Origin: Microbacterium maritypicum
GTDB taxonomy: Bacteria; Actinomycetota; Actinomycetes; Actinomycetales; Microbacteriaceae
Direction: 5' to 3'
Assembly (NCBI RefSeq): GCF_041529975.1
Contig: NZ_CP168030.1
Location: forward strand, 3,534,001 to 3,598,000
Length of the DNA: 64,000 bases
This document shows positions 49,380-57,890 of this stretch, one piece after another; within the stretch, counting starts at the first letter, position 1; each line of letters starts with the position of its first letter. A model generated the notes under the pieces. That model was not told the origin of the DNA and searched no databases. It saw nothing but the letters and a program-made list of their open reading frames with translations. The translations under genes and the position numbers were made by a program.

Positions 49380-50681
49380 ATGAAAGTTCGCACACGCATT
49401 GTCGCTCTGGCAGCATTCAGCATCGGCGTACTGGCGCTGACGAGTTGCACGGGAGGCGGCGGCACCTCCGACGCCTCGGGCCCCATCGACACATCGGGCG
49501 AGCTGAGCGGCACCATCCAGTTCCAGACGTGGTCGCTCAAGAACGAGAAGTTCACCCCGTATTTCGAGGACCTCATCGACGCGTTCGAGAAGGAGCACCC
49601 CGACGTGACGGTCGAGTGGCTCGACCAGCCGGGCGACGGCTACCAGGAGAAGATCCTGAGCCAGGCGAACGCCGACACCCTCCCCGACGTGCTGAACCTG
49701 CCGCCTGACATCGCGTACCCGCTGGTCGCCGCGGGCAAGCTGATCGACCTGGAGACCGCCGACCCCGACCTGAAGACCGCCTACAACACGGGCGCCTGGG
49801 AGGCCTACAGCCAGTACCCGGGCATGGAGGGCACGTACGGCCTGCCCTGGTACCTCTCCAGCGACGCCTCCTGGTGGAACCTCGCGCAACTCGCACCCTT
49901 CGGCGTCACCGAGGAGAACCTCCCGACCACGGTCGACGAGCTCCTCACGCTCGCGAAAGACGTGGCCACCGAATCCAACGGCAAGGTGCAGCTCCTCTCC
50001 TCGATCCCGGCCCTCGACACGTTCACGGCCGCCGGCATGGAGGTCATCGACGACGAGGGCGAGTTCGACTTCAACACCGACGAGGCCGCGGCGATCATCG
50101 AGAAGTACGCGGATGCGTACGCGGCCGGCGCGATGCCCGCGGAAGCCCTGACCGGTGACTACGGCGGAAACGCGGAGGCGTACATCCAGGAGAAGGTCGC
50201 CTTCACCACCGGCGGCACCGGCTTCACGACCGACCTGCAGAAGGACGCACCGGCGCTGCTCGAGAACACGGTGGCGACGCCGCGACTCGGTGTCGCACCG
50301 CTGTACGTGCAGGGGCTCAACGTCTCGGCGGACTCCGACAACAAGGAGGCCGCGCTCGCCTTCGCCGAGTTCGCGACGAACGAGGAGAACCAGGTGGCCT
50401 TCTCGTCTCTGGCCGTCGGCACCGCACCTGGCACGGCCGAGGGCGGAGACCAGGTCGTCGACAACATCGCCGCGACCGTCACCGACGAGAAGCAGCTGTC
50501 GGCGATCGACACCGTGTTCGGCGCGATGAAGGACGCCAAGGCGCTGCCGTTCCAGTGGACCTCCGACATGGCTACGTACATGACCCAGCAGATCGCCCTC
50601 GCGGTCAACGGCGAGGCGGACGCGAAGGCCCAGCTCGACAAGATCGTCGAGTACGCCAACGCCAACCGCGTGGACAAGTAA
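49380..50681 (+). CDS. Sugar ABC importer binding lipoprotein, family 1
   Basis: 433 residues. Signal peptide with lipobox LTSC, lipidated Cys23, Gly/Thr linker, then an SBP_bac_1 domain (FQTWSLKNEKFTPYFEDLIDAFEKEHPDVTV start). The aromatic-rich GTYGLPWYLSSDASWWNL segment is likely part of the sugar site. First gene of an operon of two permeases and GH92. RBS GAGGAAG before the ATG. In this context it probably binds mannose-containing oligosaccharides. Confidence 0.94.
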   Translation: MKVRTRIVALAAFSIGVLALTSCTGGGGTSDASGPIDTSGELSGTIQFQTWSLKNEKFTPYFEDLIDAFEKEHPDVTVEWLDQPGDGYQEKILSQANADTLPDVLNLPPDIAYPLVAAGKLIDLETADPDLKTAYNTGAWEAYSQYPGMEGTYGLPWYLSSDASWWNLAQLAPFGVTEENLPTTVDELLTLAKDVATESNGKVQLLSSIPALDTFTAAGMEVIDDEGEFDFNTDEAAAIIEKYADAYAAGAMPAEALTGDYGGNAEAYIQEKVAFTTGGTGFTTDLQKDAPALLENTVATPRLGVAPLYVQGLNVSADSDNKEAALAFAEFATNEENQVAFSSLAVGTAPGTAEGGDQVVDNIAATVTDEKQLSAIDTVFGAMKDAKALPFQWTSDMATYMTQQIALAVNGEADAKAQLDKIVEYANANRVDK

Positions 50682-50684
50682 GCC

Positions 50685-51611
50685 ATGCGCGCGGACACCG
50701 GCATCCCGGCCGGCAGGAAGACGATGAGATCCCACCGGTGGTTCACACCCTGGCTGCTCCTCGGGCCCGCCGTCGCCTGGGTGCTGGTGTTCGCGCTCTG
50801 GCCGTTCCTGAACACGGTCTTCCTCAGCTTCACCGACGCCAAGCCCCTGCGGACGCCCGAGTTCGTCGGCGGGGCGAACTACGAGCGCATGTTCGGCGAC
50901 GAGATGTTCTGGAACGCCCTGACGACGTGCCTCATCTATGTCGTCGTGTGCGTGCCGCTGCTCACGATCCTGCCGCTGCTGTTGGCCCTGCTCGTGCAGA
51001 AGAAGCTCCCCGGCATCTCGTTCTTCCGCACCACGTTCTACTTCCCCGTGATCGCCTCGGTGGTCGTGGTCGCCCTCATCTGGACCTGGTTGTTCGACAG
51101 CCGCGGCATCATCAACCAGACGCTCGAGTTCCTCGGGCTGGTCGACAAGCCGATGGCGTTCCTCGTCGACCGCTGGCTGCTGCTCGGCTGCGCCATCCTG
51201 CTCACGGTCTGGAAGGGCCTGGGCTACTACATGGTCGTGTACCTCGCGGCACTCGGGAACGTCGGCAAGGAGCTGCACGAGGCGGCGATGCTCGACGGCG
51301 CCGGCTCCTTCCGTCGCTTCCTGTCGGTGACGATCCCCTCCGTCCGCGGCGCGATGCTCCTCATCTCGGTGCTCATCGCGGTGTCCGCCATGAGGGTGTT
51401 CGCCGAGCTCGATGTGCTCTCGAAGAGCACGGGCGGCCCGGGCGGATACGACATGTCGCTCGTGATGCTCATCCGCCAGGTCGGCTCCGGCCTCAACGGG
51501 AACATCGGATACGCGTCCGCCATCAGCGTGGCGCTGTTCCTGCTCACCCTCATCCCGCTCGTCGCGATCGCCGTCATGAATCGCGAGAAGAAGGCGAAGG
51601 TCTCCGCATGA
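50685..51611 (+). CDS. Sugar ABC importer permease, MalF/UgpA-like
   Basis: 308 residues, six helices in the BPD_transp_1 arrangement. The start region is LLLGPAVAWVLVFALWPFLNTVFLSF and the coupling helix has GNVGKELHEAAMLDGAGSFRRF, with the conserved EAA-type Glu and Gly. ATG lies three bases after the binding-protein stop. An alternative ATG 13 codons downstream would remove a hydrophilic leader. It pairs with the next permease; no ATPase is encoded here, so a shared MsiK-type multisugar ATPase elsewhere in the genome is expected. Confidence 0.93.
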   Translation: MRADTGIPAGRKTMRSHRWFTPWLLLGPAVAWVLVFALWPFLNTVFLSFTDAKPLRTPEFVGGANYERMFGDEMFWNALTTCLIYVVVCVPLLTILPLLLALLVQKKLPGISFFRTTFYFPVIASVVVVALIWTWLFDSRGIINQTLEFLGLVDKPMAFLVDRWLLLGCAILLTVWKGLGYYMVVYLAALGNVGKELHEAAMLDGAGSFRRFLSVTIPSVRGAMLLISVLIAVSAMRVFAELDVLSKSTGGPGGYDMSLVMLIRQVGSGLNGNIGYASAISVALFLLTLIPLVAIAVMNREKKAKVSA

Positions 51612-52543
51612 GCACGCTCACGCCGCCCCGTTCGACAGAGGACGCCCGCCCCTCCGAGGAGCTGTCGGCGCCGACCCGCGAGCGCATGTTCCGCCGCCGC
51701 GGATCCGGCGATTTCAGCAAGCCGACCCTCGGCGGTCTGATCGGTCGATACGCCCTCCTCCTCTTCGTCCTGGTGCTCGTCATCGGGCCGTTCATCTGGC
51801 AGCTGTCGACATCCTTCAAGGGGCCCCAGGAGAACATCTACTCCTTCCCGCCCGAGCTCATCCCGCGCGAGCCGACGCTGCAGAACTACAGCAGGGTCGC
51901 CGACATCGTCCCGGTGTACCTCTACGCCTGGCACTCGCTGCTCGTCTCGGTCGGCACGGTCGTCAGCAACGTCGTCCTGGCCACGTTCGCGGGCTACGCG
52001 CTGGGCTGCATGAGGTTCCGCGGCAAGTGGATCGTGATGGCGATCCTGCTCTCCACGCTGCTCTTCCCCGGCGAGGTGACGGTGACGAGCAACTTCCTGA
52101 CGATCCGCGCCCTCGGGCTGGCCGACACCCTCTGGGGCGTCTTCCTCCCCGGCGCGATCAGCGCGATGAACGTGCTCCTGATCGCCACCGCCTGCCGCAT
52201 GATCCCGAAGGACGTGCTGGATGCCGCGACGGTCGACGGTGCGACCACCTGGCAGCGCATCCGCCACATCGTGTGGCCGAACATCCGCGGCATGGTCTCG
52301 GTGGTCGCGATCTTCGCATTCATCGGGGCCTGGGACGACTACCTGTGGCCGCTCATCGTGCTGTCCGACCCGTCGAAGTACACGCTGACCGTCGGCATGG
52401 CGTATCTGAACAGCAGCTTCTCGGTCGACCCGCGCTTGATCGCGGCCGGCACCATGATCGCTCTCGTGCCCATCGTCATCATGTTCTCGTTCACGCAGCG
52501 CTTCTTCTTCAAGGGCGTGCAGGAGGGCGCGATCAAGGGGTGA
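51608..52543 (+). CDS. Sugar ABC importer permease, MalG/UgpE-like
   Basis: 311 residues. A 40-residue hydrophilic Pro/Arg-rich N terminus precedes six helices. The coupling region is IPKDVLDAATVDGATTWQRIRHIVWPNI, and the C terminus ends FTQRFFFKGVQEGAIKG, the typical RyFvkGlt-aGavKG tail of this family. ATGA overlap with the first permease and GTGA overlap with GH92. Imports the same substrate as the lipoprotein upstream. Confidence 0.94.
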   Translation: MSTLTPPRSTEDARPSEELSAPTRERMFRRRGSGDFSKPTLGGLIGRYALLLFVLVLVIGPFIWQLSTSFKGPQENIYSFPPELIPREPTLQNYSRVADIVPVYLYAWHSLLVSVGTVVSNVVLATFAGYALGCMRFRGKWIVMAILLSTLLFPGEVTVTSNFLTIRALGLADTLWGVFLPGAISAMNVLLIATACRMIPKDVLDAATVDGATTWQRIRHIVWPNIRGMVSVVAIFAFIGAWDDYLWPLIVLSDPSKYTLTVGMAYLNSSFSVDPRLIAAGTMIALVPIVIMFSFTQRFFFKGVQEGAIKG

Positions 52544-55500
52544 GCGCCGCGCATCTCACGCCGGCGGACGGGCCGGCCGATCCTCCGTCGTCCCGTCCCC
52601 GAGCGGGCGTGCTGCCCGGCCCGGTGTTCGCCTTCGCTTTCGATCCCTCTGCCGGCGAGCAGCGGGTCGACGTGCCCGGGCTCACCGACCTCGAGATCTC
52701 CCCCGACACCGTGCTGCACTGGGCGTTCTACGCCGACGGTCCCGCGGCGACACTGTCTCCGCACGCAGCCCTCGCTGTGACGGTCGATGTGCGCTTCGCC
52801 GACGGCGCACGACTGAGCGACACGTCGGCCGTGCGCGATCGCTACGACTTCCCGCTCACCGCGCAGGCGCAGTTCGCCGCCCGCTGGAGTCTGCCCGAGC
52901 AGTGGAACGCCGACACCGTCTCCCTCGTCCCCTTCGCACGCCGCAGCGGCACGGTCGAGGTCGTGCTCTGCGCCGCATCCCTCCCCGGCACCGCCGACCT
53001 CCCCGCGCGGTGCACCGGGTTCGTGCAGGTCGTGGTCGAAGCGCAGGCCCCCGCCCGTGACCTCCCACCCGTCGAACGGGTCGACACCCGGCGCGGCTCG
53101 CATTCGGGTCCACGGTTCTCCCGCGGCAACACCATCCCGGCGGTGGCGATGCCGCACGGATTCACGTTCGTCACACCGGCGACCGACGCGGAAGACGCCC
53201 GCTGGCCGTACCGGCCGTTCGTGCATGACGACCCCCAGGGGCGACGGCTCGAAGCACTGCAGTTCTCCCATCAGCCGAGCCCGTGGATCGGCGATCGCTC
53301 GGTGCTGCAGTTGATGCCGTTCCTCGGCGCGCCCACCTCGCGCCGTGCCGGACGGCGGCGTTGGATCACCCCCGGCTCCGAACGGGCGCGTCCGCACGAA
53401 TACTCGGCTGATCTCGGCGACGGCCTGCAGGTCGAGATGACGGCGACGGCGCACGCAGCGGTGTTCCGAGTGCACAGCGCGGATGCCGCCGCCCCGGTCG
53501 GCTTCGTCATCGACCAGCTCACCGACGCGGGGCGTCTCTTCTGGACGGATGCCGGCGGATTCGAGGGGTGGATCCCGGAGGGGCCCGAGGACTGGGGCAA
53601 CGCTCCCCGTTGCTTCTTCGCCGGGACGGTCCGGCACCCCCGCGACGATGAGCGGACACTCGATCGCGGGCCCCTCGATGACGACGGCCGCGGGCGGGTC
53701 ACGGGATACGTGGGCGGACGTGGATCGCTCGAGGTGCGGATCGGCATCTCCTTCCTGTCGGTGGAGCAGGCCCGGCACGCTCTGGAGACGGAGGCTCCGC
53801 GGTCGAGCGCCTACGGAGAGCTGCGCGATGCGGCCGCCGCCTCGTGGAACCGACTGCTGGGGCGGGTGTCGATCCCACCGCTGCCGGACGCGGAGGCCCC
53901 TTATCGTGGGCTCGCCGACGAGGAGCATCGGTCCCGGATCGCGGCCGCGCTCCACCGGATGCACCTGTATCCCAACAGTGCCGCCGAGAACGCCGGGACC
54001 GCGGAGGCGCCGGTCTGGCGATTCGCCGACGTGTTCGCCGCGCGCGAGTCACACGACGAGAGCGGAGTCGCACCGGCCGTCGACGGCGAACTCGTCGTGA
54101 ACAACGGATTCTGGGACACGTACCGCACCGAGTGGCCGGCTCTCGCCCTGCTCGATCCCTCCCTCGCTGGGCGGCTCCTCGACGGGCAGCTCGAGCAGTA
54201 TCGCCGCGGAGGCTGGATGGCGCGATGGAGCGCACCCGGATACGTCGACAGCATGGTCGGCACCTCGAGCGACCAGATCTTCGCCGATGCCGCACGCTGG
54301 GGCGTGGACTTCGACCGCGTCACCGCGTTCGAGAGCGGATGGCGGAACGCGTGCGAGCCGGGGCCGGATGCGCGCCGCGGTCGCAAGGGCATCGCGCGGG
54401 GCCGGTTCACCGGATACATCCCCTCGGAAGTGCCGGAGGGCATGAGCTGGAGCATCGAGAACGCGGTGAGTGACGCTGCACTCGGGCGCCTCGCGGCGCA
54501 GCTCGCCACCGAGTCCGCCACGGCCGCGGACGCCGCGCGCTATCGATCCTTCGCCCGATACTTCGCGAATCGCGCCCGGTCGTATCGCACGCTGTTCGAC
54601 GACGACACCGGGTTCTTCCGCGGCCGGGACGATGAGGGCGCGTTCTCCGCATCCGGGTTCGATCCGCGATCCTGGGGCGGAGACAACGTCGAGACGAACG
54701 CCTGGGGCATGTCGGTCGGCGCCGTGCACGACGGTGCGGGCCTCGCCGACCTCTACGGCGGTCCCGCCGGTCTCGGACGCCACCTCGACGCCCTGTTCGC
54801 CGAACCCGAGACCGCCGATGAACGCTTCGGCGGCGCGTACGGCACCGTCATCCATGAGCAGCGCGAGGCGAGGGCGCTGCGTTCCGGGATGTGCGCGATC
54901 TCGAACCAGCCGGCGCACCACATCCCGTTCATGTACGCGTTCAGCGACCGACCGTGGCAGTCGGCGCCGCTCGTGCACGACCTCGCCGCGCGCCTGTTCG
55001 CCGGTGCGCACATCGGCCAGGGGTTCCCGGGCGATGAGGACAACGGCGAGATGAGCGCCTGGTGGCTGTGGGCCGCGCTCGGTCTCTACCCGCTGGAACT
55101 CGCCTCGGGCCGGCTGCGGATCGGGTCGCCTCTCTTCGACGACATCCGCGTGGATCGCGGAAACGGTTCCTCCCTGCGCATCCGGTCGCGTCGAGCCACC
55201 CCCTCGGCCCACATCCTGCAGGAGGCGCGACTCGACGGGGTGCCCCTGCCCTCGGCCGACCTGCCGATCGACGCGCTCTCCGGCGACGCGGTGCTGGAAC
55301 TGGAGTTCGGCCTCGACCCGGCCGCAGCGCTCGAAGCGGGCTCCTCCCTCCACGACCTCGCGATCTGGTGCCCTGACCTGACCTCCGGCGCCGGTGAGGT
55401 CGTCGCCTCCACCGACACCATCCGTCCGGATGCAGTCTTCGACGACGGTGTGCCGTCGGGGGATGCCGGTGTCGCGCTGCGTCGCGGGGAATGGGTGGGA

Positions 55501-55758
55501 TGGCGGTTCGAGGAGCCTCGCGGCGTGACCGACGTCAGCGTGACCGTGGCGGCGACGGCGTCGTCGTCGGCCCTCCGATGGGAGGCCGAGGGGACGGACG
55601 GCCTGTGGATGCCCGTCACGATGACACACCGGGCCGAGCTGCCGGCCGACCGCACGACGCCGTTCACCCTGACAGCCCGGACCGTGACCTCGGCGCTCCG
55701 CGTGCGCGCGGTGGCCGAGGTCACGCTCCGTCAACTCGAGATCTTCGACCTGGGCTGA
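52540..55758 (+). CDS. GH92 alpha-mannosidase
   Basis: 1072 residues. GH92 enzymes are calcium-dependent inverting alpha-mannosidases of N-glycans and fungal mannan. Marks: an N-terminal beta-sandwich with SHSGPRFSRGNTIPAVAMPHGF, then the (alpha/alpha)6 barrel with GFWDTYRTEWP, ENAVSDAALG, SNQPAHHIPFMY and GFPGDEDNGEMSAWW (Asp832-Glu833-Asp834), containing the catalytic carboxylates. A C-terminal extension of about 150 residues is beta-rich. No signal peptide, so intracellular, which is less usual than the surface or periplasmic GH92 of Bacteroidetes. GTG start overlaps the permease stop. Confidence 0.93.
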   Translation: MSAAHLTPADGPADPPSSRPRAGVLPGPVFAFAFDPSAGEQRVDVPGLTDLEISPDTVLHWAFYADGPAATLSPHAALAVTVDVRFADGARLSDTSAVRDRYDFPLTAQAQFAARWSLPEQWNADTVSLVPFARRSGTVEVVLCAASLPGTADLPARCTGFVQVVVEAQAPARDLPPVERVDTRRGSHSGPRFSRGNTIPAVAMPHGFTFVTPATDAEDARWPYRPFVHDDPQGRRLEALQFSHQPSPWIGDRSVLQLMPFLGAPTSRRAGRRRWITPGSERARPHEYSADLGDGLQVEMTATAHAAVFRVHSADAAAPVGFVIDQLTDAGRLFWTDAGGFEGWIPEGPEDWGNAPRCFFAGTVRHPRDDERTLDRGPLDDDGRGRVTGYVGGRGSLEVRIGISFLSVEQARHALETEAPRSSAYGELRDAAAASWNRLLGRVSIPPLPDAEAPYRGLADEEHRSRIAAALHRMHLYPNSAAENAGTAEAPVWRFADVFAARESHDESGVAPAVDGELVVNNGFWDTYRTEWPALALLDPSLAGRLLDGQLEQYRRGGWMARWSAPGYVDSMVGTSSDQIFADAARWGVDFDRVTAFESGWRNACEPGPDARRGRKGIARGRFTGYIPSEVPEGMSWSIENAVSDAALGRLAAQLATESATAADAARYRSFARYFANRARSYRTLFDDDTGFFRGRDDEGAFSASGFDPRSWGGDNVETNAWGMSVGAVHDGAGLADLYGGPAGLGRHLDALFAEPETADERFGGAYGTVIHEQREARALRSGMCAISNQPAHHIPFMYAFSDRPWQSAPLVHDLAARLFAGAHIGQGFPGDEDNGEMSAWWLWAALGLYPLELASGRLRIGSPLFDDIRVDRGNGSSLRIRSRRATPSAHILQEARLDGVPLPSADLPIDALSGDAVLELEFGLDPAAALEAGSSLHDLAIWCPDLTSGAGEVVASTDTIRPDAVFDDGVPSGDAGVALRRGEWVGWRFEEPRGVTDVSVTVAATASSSALRWEAEGTDGLWMPVTMTHRAELPADRTTPFTLTARTVTSALRVRAVAEVTLRQLEIFDLG

Positions 55759-55786
55759 TCCCTCCGGTCGGCCACTCCTTCTACAC

Positions 55787-55812
55787 GGGCACCTCGTCTC
55801 GGCGAGGTACCC
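55787..55812 (+). terminator. Weak hairpin after the GH92 operon
   Basis: Stem of ten pairs with one mismatch (GGGCACCTCG / CGAGGTACCC) around TCTCGG, 28 bases after the GH92 stop. There is no T run. Confidence 0.4.
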
Positions 55813-55841
55813 ACGACGACTGGGCTCGTGGCGCAGCGAGA

Positions 55842-55852
55842 CCGGAATACCG
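55842..55852 (+). promoter_or_regulatory. Second copy of the CCGGAATACCG 11-mer
   Basis: Exact copy of 10586-10596, 45 bases before the hendecad membrane protein gene at 55887. Confidence 0.35.
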
Positions 55853-55886
55853 TGACAACGTGGGCCTCCGAACTCAGACTGGAGGC

Positions 55887-56231
55887 ATGCGCTTGAACGA
55901 CCCTCAGGTATGGACGCTGCTCGGTATCTTCGCGGCTGTGATGCTCGGCGGCATGACGCTCATGACGACGCAGCTCAGCCGCGTGATCCGCGTCGAGGTC
56001 GATCGCATCGACGCCACCCTCTCGGCACGTATCGACGGCCTCGACACCGCTCTCTCGGCACGTATCGACGGCCTCGACACCGCTCTCTCGACACGTATCG
56101 ACGGCCTCGACACCGCTCTCTCGACACGTATCGACGGCCTCGACGCGCGCCTCGGGCGGATCGAGTCCAAGGTCGACGATCTCGACAAGGAGTTGACGAA
56201 CCTGGTGATGCGGTTCTGGCGGTCTCAGTAG
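55887..56231 (+). CDS. Small membrane protein with hendecad coiled coil, unlinked relative
   Basis: 114 residues. One N-terminal helix (about 8-28, VWTLLGIFAAVMLGGMTLM), then RIDGLDTALSA (48-58), RIDGLDTALST (59-69), the same again (70-80) and a diverged unit (81-91), then RIESKVDDLDKELTNLVMRFW. Same plan as the three genes at 10661-11451, with a different unit sequence but the same 11-residue period and Arg-Ile-Asp opening. GGAGG precedes the ATG by one base spacing of C, so the start is secure. Function unknown. Confidence 0.75.
   Translation: MRLNDPQVWTLLGIFAAVMLGGMTLMTTQLSRVIRVEVDRIDATLSARIDGLDTALSARIDGLDTALSTRIDGLDTALSTRIDGLDARLGRIESKVDDLDKELTNLVMRFWRSQ
56028..56159 (+). repeat. 33-bp coding tandem repeats, four units
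   Basis: Units start CGTATCGACGGCCTCGACAC; the first three differ by single bases, the fourth is diverged. The near-identity at silent positions points to recent expansion rather than selection on protein alone. Confidence 0.82.
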
Positions 56232-56255
56232 CCCTCCAGGCAGACGAGCGCCGGG

Positions 56256-57890
56256 TCAGACCGCCACGTCTCCCACCAGGTTGACCTTGATGCCCATTCC
56301 GTCGAACATCGCGGCCTTGGCGATCAGAGCCTTGTCCGCCGTCTCGGCATCCGGAGCGTAGACGAGCTGTGCGTGGTTGGCCTTGTGGCGGGCCATGAAC
56401 TGGTCGCGGGAGACGCCGTGCAGCACGACGTGGGCGATCGGCCACTCCGGGTTCGTAGCGTCCTTGCGGCGCTGGGTCTCCTCGGCCGGGAGCTCGACGA
56501 CCGACGCGCGGAAGATGTCCGCCTGCAGGATCCCGTCGGCGATGAACACACGCGACAGCACGATCTCGCCGGGCTTCGAGACGCCGTTGATCGTGGCTCC
56601 GCCCGCGGGGAAGAACACGTGCCCCTGCCGCCAGCCCTCGGCGTTCTGCCATCCGCCCAGGTGCGACGCCGGAACCGAGCCCGAGATCTCGTAGACCCAG
56701 ACGAACTGCCCGTCGTACTCCTCGCCCCAGCGCACGTCGTGCAGGGTGTTGTCGGGCACGAGGCCCATCGCACGCCAGACGCGATCGGTGACCAGCGCGT
56801 CCACGGCGACCCCCTCGTCGGCCTCGTTGAAGTGCGGGAACGCGCGGCCGTCGTGCAGCACCCGCGAACCGTCGCGTGAGGTCACCGGCGGACGCTGAGT
56901 CGAGTTCAGGATGCCCTCGGCGAGATCGGAGGCCGGAACCAGGTCCTTCAGCCCCTGCTGGTACTGGATGCCCACCGCGTCGAGCCCGAAGTCGTCGGCG
57001 ATGCGGAGCGCGGCGATGTACATCTTCAGCTGCCACTGCACCTGCTCGCGGGTGAGCTCGGTGGTGGCATCCTCGCCGTACCGGAAGGTCATGCCCGCGT
57101 CGATCAGCCAGTCATACGCGGCGTCCGCCTCGGCCTCGGTGACCTCGAGCATCTCGGCGTAGAGGGCCGACTGCGACAGGCGCTCCTTGTAGATGCCGGT
57201 CTGGTTGAGCAGCTCGTCGTCGAAGATGGCGTTGTACATGCCCATGCAGCCCTCGTCGAAGACGCCGATGATGGCCTTCTCCGCCAGGAGCTCCGCTGCG
57301 AGGGCCTCGCCCAACTGCTTCTCGGGGCTGTCGGGGAGGGCGGGGAGCACGCGCACGTGCGAGGCGTCATGGGTGATGGCGCCCGTCTCCGTCCACTCCT
57401 TGATGCCGGCCTTGAACCAGTCGTCCGAGAAGTCGACCGACCAGATCGTGGCGTAGGGCTTGTCCATCTTCGTCAGACCGGCGTTCAGGCCGAGCAGTCC
57501 GACGAGGCCGGGCCAGTCACCGGCGAAGTTCGCGACCGTGAGGATCGGCCCCTGGTGCGTGCGAAGGCCGGCGAGCACGTGGTGGGAGTACTGCCACACG
57601 GCCTCGGCGACGATGAGCGGGGCGTCGGTCGGGATGTTCTTGAAGACCTCGAGGCCCATGCGCTGGCTCGAGATGAAGCCGTGGCCCGTCTCGGGGTCGA
57701 CGTCGTTGGCGCGGACGACGGCCCATCCCAGGTCGTTGAAGACGCCGGTGACGCCGGCCTCGAGCTCGACCTGCACCGGCCAGCCGCCGGTGTTGGCGGC
57801 CTCGCGCAGGTCGCCCGACGCGATCAGGTAGGCGGTCTTCGGCGCGGATGCCGGGCGGGACACGGGGGCGGGAAGTGCGTAGGTGGTCAT
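56256..57890 (-). CDS. L-fucose/D-arabinose isomerase-like protein (FucI family)
   Basis: 544 residues. The FucI-like fold is suggested by an N-terminal Rossmann region with VFNDLGWAVVRANDVDPETGHGFISSQ, a middle domain with VFDEGCMGMYNAIFDDELLNQTGIYKERLSQSALYAEM, and the C-terminal AraA/FucI beta domain. DEGCMGMYNA and the Asp/Glu pattern are consistent with the Mn-binding acidic residues. It would isomerise an aldose to the ketose phosphorylated by the kinase next door. Exact substrate (L-fucose, D-arabinose, other) cannot be fixed. Overlaps the kinase stop as ATGA. Confidence 0.75.
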   Translation of the reverse strand: MTTYALPAPVSRPASAPKTAYLIASGDLREAANTGGWPVQVELEAGVTGVFNDLGWAVVRANDVDPETGHGFISSQRMGLEVFKNIPTDAPLIVAEAVWQYSHHVLAGLRTHQGPILTVANFAGDWPGLVGLLGLNAGLTKMDKPYATIWSVDFSDDWFKAGIKEWTETGAITHDASHVRVLPALPDSPEKQLGEALAAELLAEKAIIGVFDEGCMGMYNAIFDDELLNQTGIYKERLSQSALYAEMLEVTEAEADAAYDWLIDAGMTFRYGEDATTELTREQVQWQLKMYIAALRIADDFGLDAVGIQYQQGLKDLVPASDLAEGILNSTQRPPVTSRDGSRVLHDGRAFPHFNEADEGVAVDALVTDRVWRAMGLVPDNTLHDVRWGEEYDGQFVWVYEISGSVPASHLGGWQNAEGWRQGHVFFPAGGATINGVSKPGEIVLSRVFIADGILQADIFRASVVELPAEETQRRKDATNPEWPIAHVVLHGVSRDQFMARHKANHAQLVYAPDAETADKALIAKAAMFDGMGIKVNLVGDVAV

